NCBI GenBank assembly: GCA_905397405.1
Contig: CAJPVJ010000624.1
Location: forward strand, 1-22,164
Direction: 5' to 3'
Source: Oppiella nova
Taxonomy: Eukaryota > Arthropoda > Arachnida > Sarcoptiformes > Oppiidae
DNA: 22,164 nt
A program made the position numbers and the translations under genes. Below are positions 1 to 8,888 of the stretch, in pieces. Within the stretch, counting starts at the first letter, position 1, and each line of letters starts with the position of its first letter. Below the pieces are notes generated by a model. It did not search any database. It saw only the letters and a program-made list of their open reading frames with translations, and had not been told where the DNA came from.

Positions 1-242
1 GTGCTTACTTAAGACATTTGCTAAATTCAGATGATGTCGCACATTTCATTGAGAAAACATTACGTGTGGCTAAAGCCTTATTGAGAGATTGGTTGTTGAA
101 AAATGTAATCCAATTATTGATTTTAAATATTATGAAACTCTAAACTTAATTCAAAATGTATTTATATTTAACTGAATGACAGGACGAGGCCGTGGATGCC
201 AGGAATGGGAAGGAAAAGGATGAATCTTCTGATGAGAATTGA
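1..242 (+). CDS. 3' end of an unrecognised protein gene (last two exons)
   Basis: The frame opening at base 3 reads 34 codons without a stop (AYLRHLLNSDDVAHFIEKTL and on to LLKN), an amphipathic helical-looking stretch. It meets a GTAATC donor after base 104, phase 0. After a 78-base intron ending in TGACAG, a 20-codon exon at 183-242 continues in phase: DEAVDARNGKEKDESSDEN, then TGA. An AATAAA follows six bases later. The acidic, lysine-rich tail with a terminal DEN looks like a disordered C-terminus. The gene begins outside the window and I do not recognise the family. It converges on the minus-strand RING gene ending at 435. The exon structure is well supported; the function is unknown. 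Confidence 0.6.
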
Positions 243-247
243 TTTTT

Positions 248-253
248 AATAAA
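248..253 (+). terminator. poly(A) signal of the plus-strand gene at the left edge
   Basis: A canonical AATAAA lies six bases after the TGA stop at 240-242, so this gene would have a very short 3' UTR. Confidence 0.55.
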
Positions 254-330
254 GATTTTTACAGCAATTATCAAATCAGTCGATTTCTCACTATTATTAT
301 TAAGTATAAAATTATATTAATTTACAACAT

Positions 331-336
331 TTTATT
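331..336 (-). terminator. poly(A) signal, first RING gene
   Basis: TTTATT on the plus strand (AATAAA on the minus strand) lies about 100 bases past the stop codon of the RING gene ending at 435. The two convergent genes therefore have signals only about 80 bases apart. Confidence 0.45.
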
Positions 337-434
337 ATGGAGTCATTTATAAATTATCGCATTATTTGACGAAAAATACTTTGAAATATTTATAAAATAT
401 ATACAAATTAATTACAAATTAAAAGTATAAGTAA

Positions 435-1262
435 TTAAAAGTATAAGTAATGAAATGCAGGCGTTTTTTGAGGAATGGGTTCTCGACAAGTGGGACATAC
501 ACTCTCCACATTGAGTGCCATATTCACACAAATATTACAGAATAGATGTCCACAAAGAGTGGCCACAATTTGTCTCTCTGTCGATACAATCATCTGTCGG
601 TCGTCCAGACATATAGAGCAGACCCACTCGTTGTCCTTCAAGTGGTCGATCTCTTTGCACGTCTGCAACAATTGATCCCTTTCCATATGAACGGCCGCCA
701 ATTCATTAAGAAGTATGGAATTCTCGTCGCGACATGTCTTGAGTTCACTTCTTAGGGACCAATTCAGGTCTTCCATGACTGACAGGTTTTGCGTTAAGTT
801 TTGAATGAGTTCTTCGTTTGTAAACATTTGGTTGTCTGTCGACGAGATATGTGTCGTCTGAAGACTTATACTACTCTTAACTACAGTCTGTTTTTTGATC
901 CAACTTTCGTCCATCGATACCGTGCGCGGAGGTATGGGAGGCGGCACCAGAGGTCTCTTGATTGGCCTCATGTCTGTGTCCGGGATGTCCTCATTGGGCT
1001 CTGGCGGTGATGGGCTTGAAGTCTCGCAATAAAATACGGATCCGTTAGACGACTGTTTGCGTCGACGTCTGGGAGGCGGTCGAGGAGGTGGCGGCGGAGG
1101 GATCTTCGGGGGTAAGGACTCCACAAACTCGAGTGTAGAGGAATCGGAATCACTTACTATGGAATTGGATTGACTGGTGCTGTCGACGGACGTGTCGATC
1201 ATTGTCTGCGAAGTAGTCCTGCGAAAAGAGCTTAGAGACCATCGTTTCATTAAGTTATTCAT
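435..1262 (-). CDS. RNF4-like RING-HC E3 ubiquitin ligase, copy 1
   Basis: I start at the ATG at 1262 (275 residues). The frame stays open to 1289 but offers only GTG there. The C-terminal C3HC4 RING is complete: Cys215, Cys218, Cys237, His239, Cys242, Cys245, Cys256, Cys259, with the TLCGHLFCNIC core typical of RNF4. After it comes a short tail ending FHYLYF, matching the place of the YHPIYI tail that in RNF4 supports dimerisation and E2~ubiquitin activation. Before the RING, a glutamate/leucine-rich stretch (about residues 150-205) looks like a coiled coil. The N-terminal half is low complexity: serine/acidic runs, then a proline-rich basic block (PPPPPPRPPPRRRRK), a possible SH3 or WW ligand. 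A weak hydrophobic-acidic patch (SIVSDSDSS) could be a SUMO-interacting motif, which would make it a SUMO-targeted ligase; that is inference. Single exon. Tandem paralogue of the gene at 2009-2770. Confidence 0.85.
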   Translation of the reverse strand: MNNLMKRWSLSSFRRTTSQTMIDTSVDSTSQSNSIVSDSDSSTLEFVESLPPKIPPPPPPRPPPRRRRKQSSNGSVFYCETSSPSPPEPNEDIPDTDMRPIKRPLVPPPIPPRTVSMDESWIKKQTVVKSSISLQTTHISSTDNQMFTNEELIQNLTQNLSVMEDLNWSLRSELKTCRDENSILLNELAAVHMERDQLLQTCKEIDHLKDNEWVCSICLDDRQMIVSTERQIVATLCGHLFCNICVNMALNVESVCPTCREPIPQKTPAFHYLYF

Positions 1263-2008
1263 TGCCCTCACAATAGATAAGAAGTTCACAAAACTTTATA
1301 GTATTTTAGTCTAATTTTTCTCAACATTAATAGAGTTGATATATTGTAAAAATACAATCTAATGAATGGCTAAATAATAAGTTAAAGTAATACAAAATGA
1401 AGTTCTGTATTGAGAGTAGAGTTTAGGGACTTATAAGCCTTATCTCGAAAAAAGTAAAGAGAGAGTCAAACACTTACCAAATATAACTCTCAACACATCA
1501 GAGCAAACAATTACCACATTATCTTAATATCAGAAACAATTGATAAAACTGTTTGAACAGCAATTTATTTATACAGAATAGGTATAATACTAACGGTATA
1601 ACTACTAAATATTATGTCATATGATATTCATTAACTTTATTACTCATACGTATACATTACAGTAGAATATATTTGTATAATTTTATAGCAAAATGTAGGC
1701 TAAAATGCTAAACCAGACTCAACTGTAACACCAGTTCCTGTAACAAAATTCATGCTTTTGTTAATGAATACAAAAAACTGCAAAAATAAGTATGAATTGA
1801 AGTATTTTATTATAATATTTCACATAAAACAAGTCTAACATTTCAGTCAATGTATCGTTACATATGAATAAATTCTTACATTTGAGACAATTGTCAAGTT
1901 TTACGCTTTCATTGAAAATTTAAAAAATAATAATAAGTTATTTTATTGTTAACATTAGGAGTATATAATTTCATTAACAAACATTAATTGGTTAAAATGA
2001 ATCCACTG
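1263..2008. other. Spacer between the two RING genes
   Basis: AT-rich, no coding frame I trust. It must hold the promoter and 5' UTR of the downstream RING gene. On the minus strand an AATTAG acceptor-like site near 1310 and a GGTAAGTG donor-like site near 1475 could bound a 5' UTR intron. A minus-strand AATAAA at 1942-1947 suits the 3' end of the upstream RING gene. Confidence 0.35.
1942..1947 (-). terminator. poly(A) signal, second RING gene
   Basis: TTTATT on the plus strand reads AATAAA on the minus strand, about 62 bases past the stop codon at 2009-2011. Confidence 0.45.
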
Positions 2009-2770
2009 TTACAAGTAAATTGGGTGATAACCCGTTTGTTGACTATTAATATCATTGACTGGCTTATGACATATGGGACAGTGTCTGAGGGAACGGCCGG
2101 AACTGATGACACTTTGAGCGCATTTCGAGCAAAACAGATGACCGCAAAGAGTGGACACTATCTGTCGCTTCGTATTGAGTACTTTGAGGCGATTGTCACC
2201 GCAGACGGAACAGTGCCACTCCTCCACCAAACTCTCCATTTGGTTCAATCGGTTCTTATATAAGTTGAGCTCTACTTTGCAAGAACTCAGTTCCGTCTCC
2301 AGCGACGTCTTCTCGTCACTCAATTGGTGTATATTTTGTGTTAAGATTTCGTTCTTTCGCTCCAATATCTGCAAATGAGTTATCATTTTCTCGATCAACT
2401 CTTTCACTGACATCCGGTTATCGTTGGGTTGCTGTGGGGGCTGAGCGGGCACTGCTTCCACCGATTCATCATCACTGGTGGTACTACTAGTCATGACGGA
2501 CGTGGTCACCGACACCACGGAATTGCGTTTACCGACAAAGCGGTGATCTCTGGAGTGGTCGTCACTGATGTGGTTGAGCGCCGACGTCGACACAGACCTC
2601 TGTCTCATAAACTTTGGCTCACATCTCAAATCATTCACATTTGGCTTTTCGGTCACATTTATAGTGGATTTATGGAAATTCTTGCGAAACTTCTTGAACT
2701 TTCCCTCTTTTTTGGTGTTTGTCAGCGGATCGGGCGCTGAATTGCGGAACATATGGATGAAGTGACTCAT
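2009..2770 (-). CDS. RNF4-like RING-HC E3 ubiquitin ligase, copy 2
   Basis: Starting at the ATG at 2770 (the longer frame to 2797 has no ATG), the product is 253 residues. The RING ligands are Cys187, Cys190, Cys209, His211, Cys214, Cys217, Cys231, Cys234, with the STLCGHLFCSKC core. The protein ends in GYHPIYL, nearly identical to the C-terminus of vertebrate RNF4 (YHPIYI), the tail needed for dimer formation and E2~ubiquitin activation. That makes an RNF4-type ligase more likely than a generic RING protein. Residues roughly 125-178 form a heptad-like coiled coil (ERKNEILTQNIHQLSDEKTS and on). The N-terminus is lysine-rich, then serine/threonine-rich with an acidic DDESVEAVP patch after VVSVTTSVM, a possible SUMO-interacting region (inference). 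It shares TERQ/TKRQ-IV-TLCGHLFC with the neighbour, so the pair arose by tandem duplication. Confidence 0.87.
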   Translation of the reverse strand: MSHFIHMFRNSAPDPLTNTKKEGKFKKFRKNFHKSTINVTEKPNVNDLRCEPKFMRQRSVSTSALNHISDDHSRDHRFVGKRNSVVSVTTSVMTSSTTSDDESVEAVPAQPPQQPNDNRMSVKELIEKMITHLQILERKNEILTQNIHQLSDEKTSLETELSSCKVELNLYKNRLNQMESLVEEWHCSVCGDNRLKVLNTKRQIVSTLCGHLFCSKCAQSVISSGRSLRHCPICHKPVNDINSQQTGYHPIYL

Positions 2771-4515
2771 TGTTCGCGGGCTCACCACTGATGCCAATAA
2801 ATATGATATTATATAATGTTACTTAAGACACGAATGCAATAGTGAATGAAGCAATTCAATCACTATTTCTTATACTAATGAACACCTTTTCAACTCAATT
2901 CGTGATTGCTATGAGTTGTGTGGATAAGAAGTGCTCGAAAATAATACTATTATTGCAATCACTGGAGACAAGAGTCAACTCATTTCACCAAAAAGTGCTG
3001 TAAAATTCACTCAAAATCTTATCTCTTTAGATAATGGCTTTAAAATAATAGCAAAATTTTATGGTAAAGTAGAATATTGTGAACACAATTAATACTGTTT
3101 AGTAATTGAATGACATAGAAAGGTATATTTATTGACTCGTGTGTGGAAAGGGATGTGTAAATATAGTAAGCAATGTGTAGTTCCAATAGACTATTGTGTC
3201 GATAATGTCTTGAAATGAAGGTTAGATGGCTTTATACCGGTATATCTGAAATACACATATTCTCAATGAATACCTATTTTGATAGCCTGTATGACAATTA
3301 GCAATACTTGTATGTAAGTTATTATATTAGTTGTAAACCTTGCAAATCAACTCTAATGGACTGTAACGGGGCTTCACATCCAATCCCTTATAATCACTTC
3401 ATTTCGCACACAATAACTCACTATTCATTATAATATAATATAATATATTGACTAAACTTCTTAAACATGAACTAGAATTTGATGAACAGTTCAATAAAAG
3501 TAAGACACTGTTTGACACATTGAACTAAATTTCACTTAAAATTTATATATAAGTTATTTTCATCTCTCAGTCAATAATTGCTAAACCAATGCATCTGTGA
3601 GTGCATTGAGTGTTGTTATGTTTATTTAAGTTGATTTAAGTGCTTATTAATAGTGTTTAGCATTTGATTTGAAATCTAACGGCAAAAATGCAAAGTTCAT
3701 CATAACTGCCATTCAAAACCATATCTTATTCTGTATATTATAATACTATAGTAATACTAATAGTAACTATACTAATAGTAACTACTCTATTAATAACTTT
3801 TGTGCAGAATTTTATTTAAGACACTATGCTTTTTATACTACTGTGCAGTATATGCATAAAATTATGCTTATTTTAAAGAAAGTTATTTAAATTAAAATAC
3901 TAATAGTAACTACTCTATTAATAACTTTTGTGCAGAATTTTATTTAAGACACTATGCTTTTTATACTACTGTGCAGTATATGCATAAAATTATGCTTATT
4001 TTAAAGAAAGTTATTTAAATTAATTAATTGAATTAATTATTGCAAAAACAAGAGTCATTAAATGGTAATTAGTTTTGAATAGTGCAATAGTAATGATGAT
4101 TCAGACATTAGCTTAAGGAAACGGTTAGACAATAGATAATAACCATAGGCTTAGAGATTATTATAGATATTATAGAAATTATTGCCTTTTGTTGCTTAGA
4201 TTCACACTAAAAATCTATTGTTTGTTTCGCATATTATATGAAATCATTTGCACTGAACATAACATTACATTTGTTACTTGTTTAGTATATTTGATTGACA
4301 TTCACTTTGGACTTTCAATGTTTTCTTGGAGATCACTTGGATTAAGAAGTTATGTACAAAACAATGCAATTTCTGTCATTTTATAAAGAAATACTTTTTA
4401 TTTAAAATATTTAAAAAGTTTATTAGAAATATTAACACATACAAAATATAATATAAAATATATTAAGTTTGATTTATAAAATAAATTATGACTGATAGAA
4501 AGTTTGATTATTATG
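2771..4515. other. Intergenic region between RING and tetraspanin genes
   Basis: About 1.7 kb, AT-rich, no credible exon on either strand. The open frame at 4189-4386 has no splice context or recognisable motif. The only structure is the tandem duplication at 3769-4023. Minus-strand AATAAA signals for the tetraspanin gene lie around 4398. Confidence 0.5.
3769..4023. repeat. Exact two-copy tandem duplication, period 128
   Basis: Bases 3769-3895 match 3897-4023 at all 127 positions, offset 128. The flanking bases on both sides mismatch (3768/3896 and 3896/4024). The unit is AT-rich non-coding sequence. The perfect identity means a very recent duplication or an unmerged assembly overlap. Confidence 0.95.
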
Positions 4516-5571
4516 TCAAACAATATAATTATCCTGAAGTTGTCGCCCGTAATACCAAACCAGAGGAATACCAATGAGTTTAATCAAAGAGTTAGTGATA
4601 GCTATTCCAGCCATTAATGAGACCGAGTATCGGATGTCTTCGAGTTTGTGATTGAGTGCAGAAAAGCATGAATTCTGTAAAAACAAAGCAATTTTTTGAT
4701 TCAAAATTAACAATAGTATTGAATATTTTTACATCTTTATTGACGTTTTCTTGTGTACAATTGATTGGACTCATATGATTGATAGGATCTATAGTTGACT
4801 TTATATGACAACAACAAGACATGGGATACCAGTCTATATCAGGTCTCATGTCATCCCAACTTCTATAAGAATAAGTTCCGCAGCAGTTGTATAGACATTG
4901 AATTGAGTCCACAATTCTATTGCCTGGGTCACTTTGGTTATACCAGTTATAATGTTCAGTCAGATCTTTAAATCTCTCATTGATTGTCTCATCCTTTATC
5001 TAATTCAACAAAACACAATACATTAACAATTTGTAATTTTAAATTTAAATACAAATTAATCACTTACTTTTGAATTATAATAAAAGCTATTATAAGTAGA
5101 AAATATTTCAATAGTTACGAGGAATACCAAAAGTAGACAAAACTATTTTTATAAATCATAATAGAATTAACAAATTAAAGACATTGTCAGCTATTAGTAA
5201 TAAAATGGATATTAATTACCAAAACTAGGACTAGTTTACTTTTGGTATAAGTGGCACAGAAGCCAATAAATGCTATTAATATAATGACAAATGACAGTAG
5301 ACTTAAGGCCACCGATACTTTAATAGCACTTTTGTGGCTCAATTCGTCGATCCAATTATGAATATCATACGAAACCCCATTTGATACAAACAACTGTGTT
5401 ATTGCAAACACCTATTATAACAAAACATTAAATTAAGTTTTATATTAAAAGGAAAATGTCTATTAAAGAGAAACATACCACAAGTATAAGATAAAATATG
5501 TAGAGAATTATATATTTGAGATAAGACTCGTCCCATTTTAGTCTTTTATGATATTTTGGCCACATTTTCAT
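4516..5571 (-). CDS. Tetraspanin, complete, five exons
   Basis: Exons at 5479-5571, 5220-5411, 5068-5142, 4733-4999 and 4516-4674 all join in phase 0 at GT-AG sites and give 261 residues. This is a four-pass membrane organiser. TM1 is about residues 20-42, a short first loop follows (SNGVSYDIHNWIDEL), TM2 is about 66-88 (ends GFCATYTKSK), TM3 about 90-112, and TM4 about 225-248. The large extracellular loop carries the signature CCG (159-161), a PMSCCC motif (182-184 are Cys), Cys201 and Cys212, giving disulphide pairs typical of the family. Length is normal. Exon 1 starts MKMWPKYHKRLKW; a second in-frame ATG two codons later is possible. The exact subgroup cannot be assigned by eye. A second, incomplete tetraspanin lies at 8889-9456 on the same strand. 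Confidence 0.9.
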
Positions 5572-5815
5572 TCAATCATCATTTCAATGACTTTTCAATC
5601 GTGTTATACAATGTCAACAATTCTTGCATGTTTATTTAAGTGTCGTATAGATTACAAAAAAATAGTGAATAATTTTTCATAATAGTAATAGTCAGGTAAC
5701 ACTCTATGAAATGCAAAACTTTTGTTATAATTTAAAAGTGAATAATTGAAAAGAAATGAATACTACAGTAGTATATTGTAATACCAATAAAATAATTCTC
5801 ATATAAAACATGCCG

Positions 5816-5950
5816 TCACCTGTCGTTTGATAGTTTATGATTAAAAACTTGTTGTTCATTAATAAAGTGTTTGCAAGTGTTTAGGAATTTTTCACAGAAT
5901 AGCTCATTTATAATTTGTTTGATTTCACAATTAATTGTCAATTGTAATAA
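5816..5950 (-). CDS. Exon-like frame, cysteine-bearing, paralogue of 6950-7069 (unknown family)
   Basis: A 44-codon frame ends at TGA (5816-5818) and encodes TINCEIKQIINELFCEKFLN followed by TCKHFINEQ and a variable tail. A frame about 1.1 kb away has about 70% identical residues over 33 positions, with NCE, INELF, EK, LNTC and HFINEQ shared. Conservation of the reading frame between diverged copies argues for coding sequence, probably the last exon of a small protein gene. I see no clean AG acceptor just upstream, so it may be a relic. Function unknown. Confidence 0.35.
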   Translation of the reverse strand, partial: LLQLTINCEIKQIINELFCEKFLNTCKHFINEQQVFNHKLSNDR

Positions 5951-6116
5951 TTAATTAAAAAATTAATTTTTATATATTTACTAGTGCTCAGAATAATATA
6001 CCAATATTTCTTGTTTGTAATCAAAGGCTACTCTATTTTATTATAAAGAAATACATAAAGTATATAAAGAATAAACTAAAAGAAAATTAGTACTGTATCT
6101 CAATTCGCCTTTAATG

Positions 6117-6242
6117 TCAACCCTTTGTCACCAACCAAAATGACCCAGACCACTTTGATAAGATGAATGGTACAGATGTTTGAATTTGGTAGACATGATT
6201 TTGATTAGCATTCAATCTATATTTTAAATTTTCAAACAATTC
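6117..6242 (-). CDS. Isolated terminal-exon candidate (unknown function)
   Basis: Directly after a TATATTAG acceptor, a 41-codon stop-free frame reads ELFENLKYRLNANQNHVYQI, then QTSVPFILSKWSGSFWLVTKG and TGA. Amino acid use (two Trp, balanced polar and hydrophobic) is more protein-like than random AT-rich frames here. I could not find its partner exons with confidence. It may be the end of a small secreted protein gene or a relic. Confidence 0.3.
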   Translation of the reverse strand, partial: ELFENLKYRLNANQNHVYQIQTSVPFILSKWSGSFWLVTKG

Positions 6243-6949
6243 CTAATATACTTATGACATAATAGTTATGCTGTAATCCCTTAAAATATCTTATTCTGGA
6301 GTCTAAGATGTAAATTGAATCATGTGTTTAAAATGCCAACTGGTTTATCACTGTGTGTTTTATAAATTATTCAATTTGATTTTTGAACGGTAAATAATTT
6401 AGAAATCGATCTGGATTATTTGTCGAGTCTCAATTCAATGTTAATGAACCCTAAACAATTTCCTTTCATAAACAGTGAGAGATATAATTCTAAAATATTA
6501 TAAATCATTGAACGTCAAAACAATCACAACATTAAATACAGATACAAATTTATATTATTTGATATTATTTTGTTGTGATATTTAATATTTATATATTTAA
6601 TTGTTTTTGTGTTTTTCCGATGGACAGGTAGTTACAGAAGCGGTTTGCATAGTGTTGTGTCCACCAAAACAAAGGACGTGTCAATGAATACATTAATAAT
6701 TAATATAATAATTGCCTAGTTAATTGTTTTTAAGTTGTAAGTCATAGGTTTTATTTCTGTGTATATTTTTATTTTTTATGTCAAAAAATGTTCAATATGA
6801 ATTAAAAATTTACAATTACAGGTACTGTATTACTAATTATTATTATAGAAATTAAGTCATAATATTTATTACAATCGATGAAGTAACATTCATATTTTTA
6901 CACAATAGCTACAGTATTATACTTGTAACACACATTGTCACTTGCGGTG

Positions 6950-7069
6950 TTATGAATTATAATGAAAAAGTTTTTGTTCATTAATAAAGTGTTCGCAAGT
7001 GTTGAGACATTTCTCGAAGAATAACTCATTTATCAAATATTTCATTTCACAATTATTTGTCAATAATTT
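6950..7069 (-). CDS. Exon-like frame, cysteine-bearing, paralogue of 5816-5950 (unknown family)
   Basis: A 39-codon frame ends in TAA (6950-6952) and includes TNNCEMKYLINELFFEKCLN then TCEHFINEQ. It parallels the frame at 5816-5950 residue for residue, with Cys and Phe exchanged at two places. It lies just past the stop codon of the glucanase gene and overlaps the expected end of its transcript, in the same orientation. No recognised domain. Confidence 0.33.
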   Translation of the reverse strand, partial: KLLTNNCEMKYLINELFFEKCLNTCEHFINEQKLFHYNS

Positions 7070-7087
7070 TTATTATTTTATTTAGGT

Positions 7088-7093
7088 TTTATT
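7088..7093 (-). terminator. poly(A) signal, GH17 gene
   Basis: TTTATT on the plus strand (AATAAA on the minus strand), 37 bases past the stop codon at 7130-7132. Confidence 0.4.
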
Positions 7094-7129
7094 ATCATTA
7101 AAACGAATGAATACAATGATTTTAAAAAG

Positions 7130-8305
7130 TCATATCAATCCAAATGGTGGCCACAGTTGGGAAACGGTGGTCGGTATCACTGGGAGTGGTGGTAACCCTG
7201 GTGACCCTCTGACGTATAGAAATCTGCAAACTGAGCTGAAGGTCCCGAGGTCAATGGCTTCAAACATGTGAACCAACACCTTGTTTCTGTCCGCCCAGTC
7301 GCCCATTTGAGTCCAATAGTCTCTTAAATTTTTCACATTATTAGGCGAAGCATTAAAACTGATGCCTTGCGACGGCCAACCAGTCTCTCCAATCATAACC
7401 TCAATGTTTGCATTAATTTCTTTAAACTTTTGTCTATAACTAAGGAAAGCATTGCCGACCGCGTCGACCGATTGCTGAGTACCGGCTTTGACAACATTAT
7501 TGTCGGGATAGACATTACACATAATAAAGTCGGACTCTCTGACAATGTTGGCGAGGATGTCGTGCATGGCTCCCGACCCCTGAATCAAACCGCAGACATG
7601 TATTCTTGTGCCCACTTTGACATTCATCTGATGCGCTCTATTCTTATTACTGGTTATCATATTTAATATACGATTACCCGTCGCCTCAGACGTGAAATAC
7701 TCATTAGTGAATATCAGACCCTTTACAGTGTTTCCGTATATGCCATTAGCATCCTATTAATGCATACAAAAATAGTTAGAATATCATGAAATTTAAAATT
7801 TATTTAGTATAGCAAATTTATACAGTATAATCCTACAGTACCTGTGCGGCAGAAAATGCATTATTAATTTCCGTTTGTTGTAGAGTTTGGTCTTCATTTT
7901 GGTTAATTCCCTGCCATACTTGTAATGCCATTTGATTTTTGTTGTGGTTTATGGTAGCGGCCGCTCGAGACACCAGACAATTAGAGTCCGTTTGATCCCA
8001 TTTATTGTGGACATTATAGCCGGCAACTCCCATCCCATATGTCGCTATACTCCTGAACCGACTGTTCACCACATTCAACATATCCACGATATCTTCGAGA
8101 GTATATGAGTTCCAATACGGAAGTGTCTGTCCCACCCAGTGCTTCGTATAGGGAGAGTAGGCTACCCCAACATAATCTCTGTTGAAGTTTTGACTGACAG
8201 TTGCCGATACCTTTTGTTAGGTTTAATGTTATATTAGTCACTATTGTTTGGCAGTCATTTGGCATTACTTACGGCTAATAGCAGTATAAGTGATTTACTT
8301 AACAT
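7130..8305 (-). CDS. Secreted GH17 glucan endo-1,3-beta-glucosidase, C-terminus disrupted
   Basis: Exons 8273-8305, 7842-8210 and 7130-7753 join in phase 0 at GT-AG sites (341 residues). The first 16-18 residues (MLSKSLILLLAVSATVSQ) are a signal peptide. The GH17 barrel starts at YVGVAYSPYTKHW. The acid/base Glu is Glu152 in GLIFTNEYF and the nucleophile is Glu257 in VMIGETGWPSQG, the family hallmark. The enzyme would cut beta-1,3-glucan outside the cell, as in fungal walls or callose. The normal FEAFDEPWK-type C-terminus stops making sense after MFEAID: frame 0 continues as low-similarity residues to a stop, while neighbouring frames hold more family-like stretches (QFADFYTSEGH, then DTDHRFPTVATIWIDMTF). 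This suggests two indels near the 3' end, or base-calling errors. GH17 is normally from plants, fungi and bacteria, so ancient horizontal transfer followed by intron gain is likely. Confidence 0.88.
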
Positions 8306-8888
8306 AATATAAGGACTGAGAATATACTAAAATATGACAAACTATTGCATTAAAACTAATGACTAGAATATTAGTTTAATTTCCCTTTTATATGCATTTT
8401 CTAATGTGAATACAGATTCGTTCGACAGATGTTTGTTACCGATTATAGATAAAAATCTATTATTTATTTTGTTTGTCCTGTTTTGGCATTTCAGCTCATA
8501 TTTCATAAATAATACAATGGTATCATTGTTTAAAGTTAAGCAAATATCCTTGCTAATATTTCCATTTATTATATAAATTTTATAATGTTGAAATCATACA
8601 ATGCATTATAAACGTGATTATAAACGTCAGAGTTTTATTAAATAGTTTATATTAAACACTTTTCACTTATTATGTTGATATATGAACAGGTATAAATTAA
8701 ATCCGATTAAATCAATTAATACACAATTTATACATTAATATTATATAAGTATGAAATCTTTACGTAAATTGAATCGTTTATCAAAGTCTATATAAAACGT
8801 GAAATAAACATCTTAAATTATAATAATCTTAAAATTGTAGTGATTATAACTTTACAATAATTGTCATTACTTTACTTTAAAATGACAA
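8306..8888. other. Intergenic, upstream of the GH17 gene
   Basis: About 580 bases of AT-rich sequence, no open frame or repeat that I can support. It should contain the promoter of the GH17 gene and the 3' end of the tetraspanin-like gene. Confidence 0.4.

Larger units (their letters stand above)
5572..7129. other. Gene-poor stretch between tetraspanin 1 and the glucanase
   Basis: About 1.55 kb of AT-rich sequence, with no full gene that I can assemble. It holds three short minus-strand exon-like frames (5816-5950, 6117-6242, 6950-7069), annotated separately. A minus-strand AATAAA at 7088-7093 fits the 3' end of the glucanase gene. Confidence 0.45.

Noticed and set aside
475-1153. Several plus- and minus-strand frames overlapping the first RING gene
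   Set aside because: Shadows of the conserved RING coding frame; none shows domain similarity of its own.
7367-7666. 99-codon plus-strand frame antisense to the GH17 gene
   Set aside because: Antisense shadow of the catalytic exon, no motif.
7950-7975. Overlapping NotI and XhoI sites (GCGGCCGCTCGAG) inside the GH17 gene, and another NotI site near 9330 with a SalI site nearby, suggesting a cloning vector
   Set aside because: The bases at 7950-7975 encode an in-frame SRAAAT stretch of the GH17 protein, and the sites near 9330 lie at the start of the tetraspanin loop exon. No vector sequence flanks either. Coincidental restriction sites.
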